Source: Distichodus sexfasciatus (Eukaryota; Chordata; Actinopteri; Characiformes; Distichodontidae). Taken from it: 64,000 nucleotides of DNA. Location of the stretch: the NCBI GenBank assembly GCA_032718565.1, contig JAVGVS010000001.1:5554495-5618494 (forward strand), in the 5' to 3' direction. The notes under the pieces are model-generated. The model was not told the DNA's origin. It ran no database searches and worked only from the letters and a program-made list of their open reading frames with translations. A program made the position numbers and the translations under genes. The first letter of the stretch is position 1. Every line of letters begins with the position of its first letter. This document shows positions 26,699-41,697 of the stretch, one piece after another.

Positions 26699-29600
26699 TA
26701 CACACACACATACAAATAGAGTATAGTTGCAATAAAAGAAATGGACACACCTACTCTATCATTACTACTGTAAATGTTAGTAAAGTGACAGTACATAAAT
26801 AGATATAATTAAGATTTGATTGTCCAAAGTAGACTTTAATTTAGAAGCATCCTGTACTCTTTAATCATCCAGTTTCAGCAGGGATTCCTGATTTGGAAGT
26901 TGTTGTAGCATCTAAAAAATGACTTTTTTTTGGTTTATGCAATTTTAATGTTTTGTTTAATGTTAAATGTTGTGTTTACATACAGGTTTATATCTTAAAA
27001 AGCCTTCTCAAAACATTTATTTAAAAAATTAAATGATATTAAGTGAAATAAAAGATTGAGTGCCGTAGGCGTCTCACCTGCTCCAGGGCGAAAATGTGCT
27101 GGTTGAAGTAGAACTGGATCTGTTCATTGGCAATGTTGATACACAACTGCTCAAATGAGTTCTTCTTAAAGTTTTCAAAGCCGAAGATGTCCAGAATACC
27201 TACGTTCATCCCACTCTCGGAGGCACTTCAAAGAGAGAGTAAAGAGAAACATCGTCCAAACAGGTCAGTGCTCCTCATCCTTCAGGAGCACCTGCCTTAT
27301 ACCTTAATCATTAATGTTTTACAACCACTAAATATAAACATCATTATCAAAGGCCAGGTATACAGGAGAGTTTCTTCTGCCTTTATGAGGGGCTGCTCAG
27401 TCTGAACATGCCAAACTGTTCAGGCAGCTCTCAGAGGTCACCTTCGCCCAGGGTTAACAGATTATTAGTGGCAATAAGGCTGAAAACAGCGTGTATTGAA
27501 GTGGAAATGGGTATGTTCAGACTTTGTGTAGCCGAGTGGAAGGCAGCAAAGTTTCTGACAAGTCTGAACGTTGATATCTGAAGGGATTCTCTTGGATCAA
27601 TGAACTGGCTTTTACTTTCCCCCTCTGAAGTCTTTTTAATCATCTGAATATTATTTTCTCAATGCAACTCCATATCAAAAATTTATAGAAACGTCTTTTT
27701 TCCCCCGCACTTTTCTTGTCTTGCTCTGGCGATTAATATTCTGCAGCCTGAGTTGGCCGAGCTGGAGGTCACCTTTAAGATGGAAAGTCTGTGCATACAA
27801 ACTCAATACTGGGAAATAACGGACAGCAAGATCCAAAACAGCAGTCACGGAGCGCAGTTGCACATTTCTGAATAACAAGAGACTGTGAGATTCTGCCTAA
27901 GTGTACGCATCTAGAACACTGCATATGATTGACACAGAAGACAGCATCACATGTCACCACACTATGTTGTTTTTCTGGGTTGATAGGCTTAGGAGGATGC
28001 GTAACAATTCAGATGTAATGTACTATTTTCCAAACAGATATACACATTTCTGTGTATATATTATGTTTCAAGACAATTCTTTTAACAGTCTGAGGTAGAG
28101 TCTGACTGATTATTTGTATTAGTAGATATGGTCTAATTTTGGATAAAACGGTATTAGCACATTTATATATTATTAAATAGGAATAAGTTGGATACTTGAA
28201 TAAGTTGTCTACACTACAACTCTATGTTATTTGTGCTTTCATACAGGCTATTTATGAAAACATTAATACATTTTGCAGTATTTCAGCAGTGTTAAATATA
28301 TGAAAATAAAACTGCAGTCATGCTATCTTGGTCAGATTACACATAAAAAAAGAAAAAAAAATCTTTATTTTTTATTTCTGGGAAAAAGAACTGAATTTAA
28401 AAAATCTGTATCTCTAAAAGTCTCAAAAATCCTATATCAGACATGCTATGGTCTGCACATTTTTTTCTTTATAACTGAATGGTAATATAATTTATCATTA
28501 ATATAATGTAACTGATATAAGTATGGGGAACGCTCTAGATAAAAAACGTCTGCTAATCAACTTCACATGAACCAATGAGTCCTAAATAGTTTCTGCTGTA
28601 TTTGGGTTCCAAATTAAAGGGCTCATGCAAAGGCCTGTTTACTAACTGTGTACTCCAATTAAACAGGCAGGATCCAACACTGAGGTCCATACTGACTGAC
28701 CTTCAGCCAGATACCAGTCCTTACCAGATGTTGGTGTCAGGCTGCAGGAGGGCATTGATGCGGTTGACTATCCAGCTGAAGAGACGGCCGTAGAGTGCCT
28801 TGGACATGGCGTCCCTCACGTCTGTAGCTTTGTCTACCGTGTTGGTGCGGATGATGGTCTCGCCACGTGTCACCACACAGTGCGATGTTAGAGCCTCTTG
28901 GAGCTCTTCGGGGCCGATACACAGCAGAGTAGCAGCTGCACGGGGAAGAGTTAGTAAGCATGTAAACAAACAGTGGAACATGGACGATAGAATCAGAGAA
29001 GATTTGTTAACTCATTCACATTGTCACTTTTATACATTGGATTAAGCCATACTGAGCCATGTGTTTGAACACGGACTCCAGGTTCTCACCATTCTCTAAG
29101 GCCTCTGAGTTAGGCACTTCACTCTTATCAGTTTGGTGCTGAGAGGTGATGGAGGTAAACTCGATGTTGCCAGTGTTTAATATAGCAGCCAGGATTCTGT
29201 ATACAGAATTCACTTCCTGTAATATCAGAAGAGTATTAGTAATAATATATTTTGACATAAATGATGCTAAATGTTTAGAACAATTATTAAACACATCATT
29301 TTAAATGGTCTCAAGAGAAACTATAATAACTGTTACAGTAACTATAAAAAAAAAAAATCATACTGCACCTCTTCTGAAAAACCAATTATGCGAAAGCAGT
29401 CCTGAATCGCATCAAATTGGTCCTTGTATAGTTTGCTGGACACAATGTCCTGCATCACTTTGCCATTTGCGCTGTCAATGTATCTGAAAAAGAAAAAACA
29501 AAGATGATGTTTGCTTATGAGTTTAAGACTTTGACTTAGACAAGAGTTGACTTTGACTTTGACTTTGACTGCTGCAAAACCAACAGATCAGTTGTTCAAA

Positions 29601-32600
29601 CCTGGGTGCCGTTTTCTCAGGCAGTCTGTATTTCTTCAGGCTTTCTTGATGATAAAGCCCAGCGTAAATGTAATAAAATATGTGAAAGTTTTTCTCTCCT
29701 CTGAAAAAAAATGGAACAGTAGGCAACATATCAAAACATGTTTAACAAGAGTTGCACATTCAAATGATAAAACCAGCATGAAAATGTGATGATATCATTT
29801 CAGGGTAAGAGATGGGTAAGAGTCAGCCCTTATATGAGGGTAGAAGGTGAACACGACTCTTACGTGGCTTGTTTGATGACTCTTGACTTTTCCAGAAGAT
29901 ACTCTGAGATCTTGGCACCCATGACGGCCCCCGTGGGCGTGAATTTCATCTCCAGGTACTTCCCAAAGCGGCTGGAGTTGTCGTTTATTGCTGTGCAGGC
30001 GTTACCGAATGCCTCCACAAGGGGGTTCACCTGCAAGATCTTCTCTCGTAGTGTGCGGTTATTGGCCTAAAACAGGAATTAAGTTCTTAAAATTCTAAAC
30101 ATATGGTAAGACTTATGAAACAATGTGTCAAACAATACTGTAAGACAGCAGAGTCAATTGAACACAGGCCAAAAAGTCATCAGTAGGAACTAACATACCT
30201 TCCCCAGGAAGGTGAGATGCTGGACAATGAGATGGGCACTTTCCGTTTTGCCAGCTCCACTCTCCCCACTGATGATGATGCACTAAATACACAGACAGAT
30301 ACAAGCTCAAACAGAATGAACAGCATTCATGCATTTATCTATAGCATCTAGTAAACTCACTTTATAACTCAGTAATTTATTTTTTGGTGGCCTAGTGGTA
30401 GAACACTCACCTTTGGACCAAGAGGTTGTGGGTTTAAATCTGACCTCTGGCAAGTTGCTCTCAGGGGAACTGTCCCTGAAATTAGGAAATGTAAGTCGCT
30501 CTGGATAAGAGCATCTGCTAAATACTCTAAATGTAAATGCGTTGAGAGTCCTTGTTCAGGGTCCCAGAACAGGTAGTACTGGAGGTAGGATAAAGCCAGA
30601 CTTGAACCCACAATCTCTTGTTCCGTAACCAGGAATTTAACTCAATTTTATTTGTATAGCGCTTTTTTTAATACGTAGCTTGACATATAACCGTCCCAAG
30701 CCCCTAACAAGACAGTGGCATTGACGAAGAAAAACTCTCTCTGCAGTAGGCAGGAAGACCTGCAGAGGAGCCAAGACTCGTAATGGAATCCCGGCCTCCT
30801 CTGGGTGAAACCGAATTGAGCTTATTTGTGTATGCAGAGTGTGCATGTAAATGTGTGTTGTGTTGAAATCTAATATTTCAATTAGCATTTAAGCTCAAGA
30901 AAACGAGGTTTCTGTAGAACCCAGGTGAGAGTCCAGTCGAAGTATACTTCCACTAGGTCACCACCACCCTAAATGTGTGTAAAAGTCACTGAATTTGGTA
31001 CCTGGTCTTTGGAGAAGGTCACCATGCCCTGATAGGCTGCGTCCGCAGTGGCGAAAATGTGAGGGGGATTATCTGAGCGCTTCACCCCATGATACAGCTT
31101 AGAAAACTAGAGGGAAAGATAAACTCAAGTAAAATCAAATTTACACAGGCACAGTTAGTAGATTTCTCACAGATAATGACTCCTAAAGCACACAGGAATG
31201 ATATAAACATCAATTTTGACAAGCTATGTGGTGGATGACTGATTGCAGTGCACGTGAAGGTTTATCTCTGTTCCAAGGTGTCAGATGTAAAGCTACATTT
31301 CAGCTCTATTTTATACTACCGAAATGCTAAGTACTGAATTTACTGCATAAATCTTGAAAACATGGTTTTATCACCGTATACAGGCACGACATGAGCAACA
31401 ATGATTTATATATGGCATGGCATGGCTCCTTGAGACACAGCCTCTGACACATTATATCAAAATTGATCATATTTTCATATGACACTGCTTCTGGGCTCAT
31501 GAGGGAAAATGTTGATAAAACTGAGCAACACGTCTGCTTGAGTTTTCATGCATGTTATAGAAAGTGCACTGACCTGTGGGGAGTAAAGGTTGAGGTTCTG
31601 GAATGGGTTCAGGGCAATGAGGATGTCTCCAACATAGGTGTATATCTGTAACCCTGAATAGCGCTTCTGAAGATGGGCGATTATTGTGTCCTGTGACAAG
31701 CATAACAAGGCATAAATATTACAAACATTTCATCATATACTAAGTGACATACATAAGTGACAAAATATTGCACTACAATAACAAATGATCAATTTACATA
31801 TCTCACACATATTAACAGGTCCTGATATGCTTTGGAATCTGCATTAATCTGTTTATATTCCAATGCCATGTTGCCTTATGTCTGCGATTTCAACATATCC
31901 TATAGCCATACACTGTATATGTTTTCATCAACTGATCTGATTGCAACGATACAGAGCAAAACTCACAGTGCTGGTAAAACAATGTAAACTCATTCATTCA
32001 TTCATTCTCCAAACTGTGGGTCGTGGGGGGACCGGCGCCTATCCCGAGAACTTACGGCCGCAAGGCGGGGAACAACCCTGGGCAGGCGCCAACACACCAC
32101 AAGGCACCCACACTCACACAATCACACTTACATTCACACTTTACGGGGCAAATTTTTAAGAGTCGCCAATTAACCTATACAACATGCTTTTGGACTGATG
32201 CCCCAACAATGTAAACTGATATTTTTTATTTCAATAGAGATTTATTAGATTAGAGGGTTACATATACAGCTCTGGAAAAGAAATAAGATACCACATAACC
32301 TTATTTCTAATTCATTGTTTTTACAGTTTGTGGCTGTGTGTCTGTATAAAATATTACAAATTTAATTTGACTAACAAAATGTAGATTTGAATAACTCAGT
32401 TTGGACACAGTTGTCAGAGAGAACCATACAATTCTGTGGTAATAAAGAGTGTCTTCTAAATATGTAAAAACGTACTTTTAAAAAAGCAGGGAAATGGAAC
32501 TTTGTAAAGTTATCTAACCTCGTCCAGAAGTTCAAGGTTCACGAGATCATCGTCAGCACAGCTTTCAATAAGCAGTGTTTTCCGTGTGTTGATCCTCTCA

Positions 32601-35600
32601 TGCCTGGAAAAGATGCGTCTCAGTTACAAAAATGTCTACGCATTCATACACAGATCCCTCCATTCCTGAAGCATGCTGGGTAGAGTGGTGGAGTCTGTAG
32701 TGGATCTGTCCCCTGGGGTTTCTAGTCCATTATAGCAGGTAGCAGCAGCACTTGATGGGAGTTTGCCCCTGTATTGTGTGTTATGACCTATGGAGCGGGA
32801 GGTTAGCAGGAGACCAGCTGGTCCTTTCACAGCACAGCACAAAAGCCCCCAGGCCCTGAGCCATCGCACAGTGTGAGGAGAATGTGTTAGGCTGTGTGTG
32901 TGAGTGTGCATGTGTGTGTAAGAGAGAAAGAGAGAGAGAGGTGCGGTTATAAAAAGAGATGGCCTTTGGCTTGGGTTACACCATCTGAAGTGGTCAACGC
33001 TGACCATTACACTATCAGCAGTATTCACCTATGATTTGACCAGGGAATTTACACTTTAGCCAGACTGTCCTTACTAAATCTGTGAAATTTAAGCACTGAC
33101 ATTACAAGACGCCCAAAACTCAATCATTAGTCCACTAGAGTATGTTTGCCCTTTACACTACACCATTTTCTGCACTATCTGCCTCAAATTCTGTACAACT
33201 CTTACTGAATATCAAGCTAACACGAGAACTAGTGCATTATAATTATAGTAAGTGATTATTTGTCATTGTGAACACTGCACAACACAGCACACAGTGCACC
33301 ACAACGAAAGGCCGGTTATATGTAAAGTGCTTTGTGACAACGACTGTTGTTAAGAGCGCTATATAAATAAATTTGAATTGAATTGAATTGAATTGAAATT
33401 GGATCTCTGCATTTGACTCATCCGTGAAGGAGCAGTGGTCAGTTGTCAGTTGAACCAGCGACTTTCCGATCACGGGGCCGACTCCCTAATCGTTACGGTA
33501 CACTGCTAAAATGTGCTGTGCAAAACATCATCCTAAGAGTACGTTAAGAGAACCACAGAATTCTAAAATTATGGCTAAACTAGTTAATTATGTCAGATGC
33601 ATGTTTATATTTCCAGTCCTGCCTGTTTCAGATCTGCTCAATAACTACATTTTCATTGATGTCCTCTCTTCAGAAGCAAATCTATGGCTAAATCTATACA
33701 ATTGTCCAGCCTGTATCATAGCTGTGGCCTCTGACCACACTGCAGTGTGTATGGCTTTTACTCACTAATCCGATCTTTGCCATCAAGAACTAAACTGGGA
33801 GAGCACAGACTTTCATTTAAGCCTATAATATGCAAGCCTTTAATCCCATTAAGTCCTTTCTCTGACTGCCATCCCCTTTCTCCCAGTGCATCTCTCTCTG
33901 TCTCTCTTCTCTCCTGTTCCTCTTTCCCTTCACTCAAGGTGGTCTAATTGGTGAACGTTCACCTGGCTGAATCTAAACTTAAGTTCCTTACAACAGGAGA
34001 AGAAGACTACTGCCTAACCCCTCTTAATGTCCCTAAATTCCCGGGTCTGAATGAAGATGGCTCAATGACACTAGTGTGGGAAATGTGCCATGTGGATAAT
34101 GTCCCTCTGTGGTATTAGTCACAGCTTTGTTTACTCAACCCAAACTAAAGCATCAGCATCCAGCCAGCCTGTACAACCAACCTCAATCACACATGGCTCA
34201 CATACGCCATGTTTAATACACATAATACACATTACACTGAGATTTGTAGACTTGTCCATCATTTTTCACATCCAGACTACCAGCAAAACTGCTCACTTCA
34301 TTAATTAAAAAAACAAACAAACAGTTGAGATGAAAAACAATGACATTCCCCATCTTTTGCAGTGATTAGAGCAGAAGAAACTGAGAATGCAGTTAATTAA
34401 ATACCAGTTTATCCTGTTAATTACTACTGCTGGAGAACACACAACCTACTAGACAGCAGTGCAGACATTACCTTTCTCTTACTTGGTGTTAAGTTTAGAG
34501 GACAGTTTAGGTCACCTGATCACATTCATCTTTTCTTTATTTTCTAAACTCTGCACAATTGTCAAGAACATGCTACTGAGTTATTAAGCTGTGTACGGAC
34601 TAGTGTACTCATTTTCACATAAATCAGCTTCAGTTATTTCAAGCCTCCGTTGGGTGTCCCATACGATCAGTGGGTAAGGAAGTTCTACATTTATAGTGGG
34701 ATAAGTGTGTTTTTCTGTCAGAATGCCTGTTTGATGCTTGTTGCACCTTTAACTGAGTCTGATTTAGACCCTATTAATGATAACACTTCGACTCATTACT
34801 GTCAGCTAGTGCCCAAAATCACTCACTTCCCATCATTTCAACACTCCTACATCACATCACATCTTCATACTTGCTGCTCTCAGTGCAGGAACTAGTGCAT
34901 CTGAGTGAGATGGTGTTCTGCCCCCTACTGGTTCTAACAAACTACAACACAGTTCCAAGCCAGCACCAGCCTTGTGTCAGAAAGGTAAGCAATATATGTC
35001 AAATACATAAAGCACAGAAGGCCATATGTATTTGTTGTTATGCGGATGACCCTTTATATGAAATGACATCTTGTGGTCATGAAAATAACCACACCACTAT
35101 GGCTGGGCAATATGACCTAAAACAAATATCACAATTTATTAGCGAGCAAGTGATTACTTGCCATTGTGAACACGCCACAGCACAGCACACAGTGTACCAC
35201 GACGAAATGCGACCTCAGCATTTGACACATCTGTGATGGGGCAGCGGGCAGCTGACAGGCAGTGCCCGGGGGGCAGTGGTACCTTTACTGAACTCGGATT
35301 CAAACTGGCAACCTTCTGATCACGGGGGGCGAACTCCCTAACTGTTACGCTACCAACTGCCCTCAATTGAAAACTGTACCTCGATCATGATTTATGAACA
35401 TTTACTTTGTTGTTTTTGTTTGTTGTTTGCTCTCATAGTTCAATAACGTTTGTGCTGTAAATATGCTCAACTACTAAAGCTGGATTTTTTAAAGAAAGAG
35501 TGCACATCTGTGTCATTTTAAAATCGGCACACTGAAAGAAACATATGTGTAATTGCAGACTGGATGGGGCGCAGTTATAAGGGGATAGCACAGGAACACA

Positions 35601-38600
35601 GGGGAAAGTATTAATAGAATTATTTTTAAAATATTAACAGACTTTTAAAAATAATCAAAAAAATAACAGTCATGAGCAAGACAACATCAGTTAGAGGTTC
35701 TGAATGTCAATTTTGATTCATTTTTGATTAACTGCTCAGGTCTATCCTGTACTCACAACCTCTAAGATTCATTGGAACAAACTACTTTATGGACAGGAGT
35801 CCAACTCATTTTCATAAATTACAATGTTTTGATTTGCCATCAGTTTGTTCCTGAAATCTAAAGCAGCCCTAAAAGAATGAGACTAGGACTAGACATATTT
35901 TGCGCCTGACAGATGTGAAAAATGCTATGTACCTGGTCCTGGTCCTGCAGCCGACCTCCTGCTGTTCCTGTATGAGAGCTGCGAGCTGTTTCCTGAGCGC
36001 TGTGTCCTTCCCATGAGCCTGTTTAATGAACGGATGTTCCAGCAGATGGGTGACCGACGGACGTGTTTCGAAGTCTTTTATCAAACACCTGAACAAAGGA
36101 AAAACAGTGCAACAAACACATACATATAATGTAAGACAGCAGGAAAGTCTTGAAATTCAAAACTGAACAGTAATTTAACATTAAACAGTAAAAGAATGAC
36201 TACATGCTTTTACCAGCTCTAATAACAGTAAAAGCTTTAGAGAATCACCTGAACATCCTCCCTTGACCTCCCCAGGATCTAAACTGTGCCAGAGAAATGG
36301 TTCACATCACAAGCTTAATATCCCCCTTCCCCCAATCACAAATAAACACATACTTATCCTCTCTCTCCTCATCCAGCCCTTTTTGTGTTATAAATCATAC
36401 AGTTGTGTTGCAGACTGACCATTGTAACACACCCACCTGCACACCCAACACCAGATAATCTTTATAGTGCAGTGTGACACAGACAAACACTGGGGACCAT
36501 TGGGAATATTCATGTGATGTTCTGTCCATATGCACAGGCTTTAGTCCACATGTAACGTCTTTAGTCATATGTGTGTGGGCACTAAAGGTATAAGCTACTT
36601 AACAAAGAGATATAGTGGTTTTATTATATATACACAACCCAAAATGTAACAAATAATGACTATAATAAACACTTTTGTTTTTCTTGTAGTACAACACAAG
36701 TTTGATTTAAATTCAAAAGGAAACCGCACATGCTATCATTTGTGTAAATATCTTGTATTACAGCTTAGCACAGCTGTACCTGGCCATCATGCCATTTTGA
36801 AGATGAAAAAGGACTTTGCAACCCCATTTAAGGAACAGGTGCTTACAGGTTTAATGACTGGGCTGTAATAATTTGACAACCTACCACTGTGTAAAATGCT
36901 TAACATTTTGCTGAAGCTTCAGGAATGCTGCTAGAAAATAGATCATTTGATAAAGCTGGGAGGCTGCCATGGTGATGAAATGGCCTATGAAAGGCAGATA
37001 AACTAGAAATGCATTTTCTCTGTAGTCTACAAACTCAGCTGTAACTTCAGATTAATATTAGCAGCTTTACAAGTGCAGAGGCACTTTTGCAACTTATTAC
37101 ACACTTGTAACTAGTCTTATTGAAAGGCACATCATCACACATGTTGTTTCACATCAGGTGTGAGCAGGAAAAGATGTTTTAAATAAATGTTACTTTCAAG
37201 TCCACATTTTTAATAATGTAAATAAGTAGACTGAAGATACTTTCTAAATCTAAATCTGAATTATTTTCAGTACAAATTTACAAATGATGAAACTGCATAA
37301 CACATGAGTGAAAACATTTAGTCAGAACTTAATAAGCTTAAAAGCAATCTTCTCTGAAATTCACATTATTGACAGGCACATTTTGAATCAGTAAACAATC
37401 GCACAATGTCAGTGCAAGCAGGACAGGACTAAGACAAACTACAGGAATCTAAATGACAGTATCCTAATCTAGACTGCAATTCATTCTGGATGTGTATCAC
37501 CTCTACCACACTGAAGAAGAAGGCAACTGCTCAGGAGCCATTAGAATCAGAACATTACACTAAAGGTTTCACCATTAGGGCTGTGCATGACTGGGCCTCT
37601 AACAGCAGGGCCGAGCTGATAGCAGGGAAGCGGCTGTTCCAGTGCACAATTACTGATGATGCTGATGCATTTATTAGCCAAGAAGCACAACACGCTCACA
37701 ATTAGGACAGCGAGGTGGCCAATAAACAGTCTGCTCCACCTGATAACATTGTCTGTTCCCTCTCAAAATAAAGCATTACTGTTTTACACACACACACACA
37801 CACACACAGGATTTACTCAACAGATTTATTACTTTTGAATATCCCCATTTTCATTCCAAATCCTAATTTTCAGCCAGTTATGGCTTTAGATAAAGGCTCT
37901 TTGTGAGGAAACTCAAACAGACTAAAGAAGACAGCTGACCAGGAGTGTGACTGCTGAAGATTTCCCTATTACTGTTTTACATGATGTGCTCACACTTTTT
38001 CATAAGACCCAGAATGAAGTCCCTTACACACACACACACACACACACACAAATACTGTAACTCAGAGCTAACAGCTTTATCAGTTTTCTTTCAAAGGGCA
38101 TAAAGAGACACAGTATATAATTTCTTGAAAGTGTAAAGCTGCAGATAGATAAATATCTGTTAGAATACCCGGGTATATTGCAGGTCACTTAAGTATCACA
38201 AACTGGACGTGCAGCACTGTTCCAGAATAAGGCCAAAAGAAATGAAAAGTCTGACTCCCGGTACTACAGACTATTAATATGACTTGACCTCCACTTTTAA
38301 TTCATCAGAGCTGGCTGATAGACCTGCCTAACACAAATAAATGAGTCAATTTCGTTCTCCCGCTGTGCACACGAACTCTTTCTCATGATTTTCAGTTCCA
38401 ATAATGATATAATAATTGCAGTTTTCAATTTTGGCGAAAGAAAGAGAGAGAGGCTGAGAAAAAAAGAGACAAGAGAAATGAGAAAGAGACCAAGCAAGAG
38501 AGAGAGAGAGAGAGAAAGAGAGAGAACACTAAGGCAAGCATCACTTCCATAAGCTCTATGTTATTAAATTCCCCTTTTTATTTACCATTTCTCCCCACTG

Positions 38601-41600
38601 GCTAACAACGACTGGAATTAGCTCATATATTTGGAAGCCTGCTGTGGCTGGAAGCTGTCATGGTAGGTTATGCACATAGAAAATAGTCACAATTCCACAT
38701 TCACAACAATCCATTTTAGTATGACAACAGTAAAATGACTTACCTTACAACACTGATTTATCAGTACTCTGTGATATTAACAATGGCAGGAGATAATAAT
38801 AAGACTTGCAGCACCCAAGAAATGATTTACCCAGAACAAAATGCATATTGGGTGAAGCTGCTGTTATGCTTCTTATAATGAAGAAAAAACACAGCATCTT
38901 TCCTGTACCCAATTTCATTTACACACATTTAAATATCAGATAAATATCAGTGACACAGTAACACACTGCCAGTTAATTCAGTGTGATAATCATGTTGTAA
39001 AAGTCACCAAAATAACGATTTACAAATGCCTTGCATGAGCATGCAAAGGTTATTCCAGCATAGAGAAGCACAGCAACAGTATAAGAGAAAAGATTATTTA
39101 AATCACAATACTCACTGAGCGATAAAGTGACTGAAACTTCTGCACCACTGATCAGGATGGCGAAGAGTAGGAGATGGGTTTCTGCAGGCAAAACACACAC
39201 ACTCACATATCAGAGTTCCAAATCAAAAGTGCTGCAACTTTTAATGAGAGTGCAAAAGTATAAGGTCAGCTCTGCTTTAACAAAATGAATTTGTCACGTG
39301 GCTACAAGCAGTCTGGACAAAAACACAGACAACAATTACTGTCAGACCGAGGTAGACTCCCACTTCTGTTGTGTTACACTGTACCACAGTTTCATTTTTT
39401 TTTAGCTCGGCTTTACAGAATTACACACACGGCACTACATTAATCACACAGGACTTTATATCCTTTCAATCCATAAGTGCTTGGCAAAACTCTATTCCAC
39501 CCTCATTACATCCGACTACATTCTACATCCCACTTCTTGATTAAAAAGGTTTTTAGTAGCAGTGAAGTGAGTGTTGAGGTGCTGCTGGCTGTATTTGGGT
39601 GAGGGCCAGAGCTGAGATGGCTTGCTGGGAGATGACAAACGAGCCAAGGCTTCGAGTGTCTGTCAGGCAACATCTGCCACAGCGTAGCCGAGTTATGAGA
39701 GCAAGTAATTCTCCTGTCAGCGGCCCTGGCCCGGGCCCATCCATTAGGAGAAAAACTCCCACCCACCAGCAGGGGCAAGCAAGGTAGCAGCTCTTCTGGA
39801 CACTGCTGTTCCAAACAGAATCCTCCTCAAATGGGGACTCGAGGTCTGAAGACTGGCAGATCAAGTCCCAAAGATGTCGACAGCCAGTAAAGTGTCACGC
39901 AAACCCAGACGGGTCCTTGAAAAGCAGCTGACGAAGAGGAAAGTGTGAAGCAGTGAAAGCTGAACTGCTGGAGAAAGTTTGAGAAAGACTTGGAGACTTC
40001 ATAAAGTCTGAGAGGGAATCGTTAATGTGTTATACACTACCAGTCAAAAGTTTGGACACACCTTCCCATTCAATGTTTTATTCTTTATTATCATGACTAT
40101 TTACATTGTAGATTCTCACTGAAGGCACTATGAATGAACACATATGGAATTATGTAGTAAACGAAAGTGTGAAATAACCCAAAACATGTTTTATATCTTA
40201 GATTCTTGAAAATAACCACCCTTTGCTTTGATAACTGCTTTGCACACTCTTGGCATTCTCTCAATGAGCTTCATGAGGTAGTCACCTGAAATGGTTTTCC
40301 AACAGTCTTGAAGGAGTTCCCAGAGATGCTGAGCACTTGTTGGCCCTTTTGCCTTCACTCTGCGGTCCATCTCATCCCAAACCATCTCGATTGGGTTTGG
40401 TCAGGTGACCGTGGAGGCCAGGCCATCTGGCGCAGCACTCCATCACTCTCCTTCTGGGTCATATAGCCTTTACACAGTTCATTCATAGTTTAGATGCCTT
40501 TAGTGAGAATCTACAATGTAAATAGTAAGGAAAATAAAGAAAAAACATTGAATGGGAAGGTGTGTCCAAACTTTTGACTGGTAGTGTACGTCTGGGCCCA
40601 GAACCGCTGTCCATGACACATCCCTGGAGTCTGTTTCATCATTTAATTGCCAGGCAGAGATCAAATTCTTCATTTTCCTGCTCTGCTTTCCTCCCCATAT
40701 TCTTTTCACTCTGTTATGCTTAATCGCTCTACTTTGGCCCTGATTGAAGTGTTAACTAAAGGAAAGAGACCAAGGTGCGCTAACGTACAGGTTTAAGGAC
40801 AGACACGCTACTTAAAAACACATCCTCGCCCTCTTTCATCATAAACTATCAGCAAGAACAAAGCAGCCAGGCACATAAACGAAACCCCGTTAAGCACTGT
40901 TTTCTTTTTTCTTTTTTTCTCCACCGGTAATCTGTCATTCTCGGCTGCTCTAAGTCACTCCGTTCTTTGATAGAAATTCAGACAGACAGTCCTCTCTGAA
41001 GAGTAGATCAAAGGAAAATAACTGACTCCTTCAATGCTAACCATAATGCAGGCCCGCAGCTACGTTCTCGCCTTGATGTTGCGCCGTGGCGGCGGCGGCG
41101 AGCTGCTTATACATAACAAAGTGAAGGCAGCATGGCTGATGGCACTGTGCTGCGTCCTCATTGTGCTGGGTAAATTCTGCCATCGTCTCTCCCCTCGTCG
41201 CGTGTTTGTGAGGGCACCGAGACAGCATGTAAACAGGAGAGGTTTATTCTAATGGAGGTGCAGAGCCACTAAACGCGTGTCAGGATGCACGGTGCCAAGC
41301 ACACACGCTGTCAGCAACGGGGCTCAGAACATCGCTTAGTTCCGCTGGGGATGACAAGCCAGAGACGAGCAGAAAACACTCACACACACAAACACACACA
41401 CTCTCTTAATGTTTGGGAAATGTCACAAGATAAACCCCGCCCCCCCCCAAAACATCGAAACCATCACACATGCATGCTGAATACAGTATGAAGTAGAGAC
41501 AAATTCAAACATCTCTACAAAGTCTAAAACTTCATTTTGCACCATTTCATCAAAACACTTTATTAATATTAATATCTATATGTGTGAAAGGGTCTTTTCC

Positions 41601-41651
41601 CCCCTTACAACAGGTATAAGCCCAACACTGGCAAAAGTCACACCACACACA

Positions 41652-41697
<46 letters not shown>

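Larger units (their letters stand above)
25324..27077. other. myo3b intron 20
   Basis: Contains (GT)n at 25795-25824, a TC/GA tract at 25934-25978, a TIR-bearing element (26168-26619) and a long (AT)n at 26620-26700. Confidence 0.7.
30283..31001. other. myo3b intron 13
   Basis: Mostly repeats: two facing family C copies (30388-30540 and 30541-30632) followed by a family D copy (30636-30850). Confidence 0.7.
32604..35932. other. myo3b intron 10
   Basis: Kinase-to-motor linker intron, 3.3 kb. Contains a family B SINE with a nested insertion (33247-33506) and a second family B SINE (35139-35362). No exon seen. Confidence 0.65.

Noticed and set aside
38725..38760. Strong donor-like GTAAGT on the minus strand
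   Set aside because: The sequence before it has stops and no similarity to the protein; exon 9 at 39116-39181 fills the needed position.
39506..39864. Overlapping ORFs of about 100 codons with Gly-Pro runs
   Set aside because: Short, in several frames, with no family similarity; GC-richer intronic sequence.
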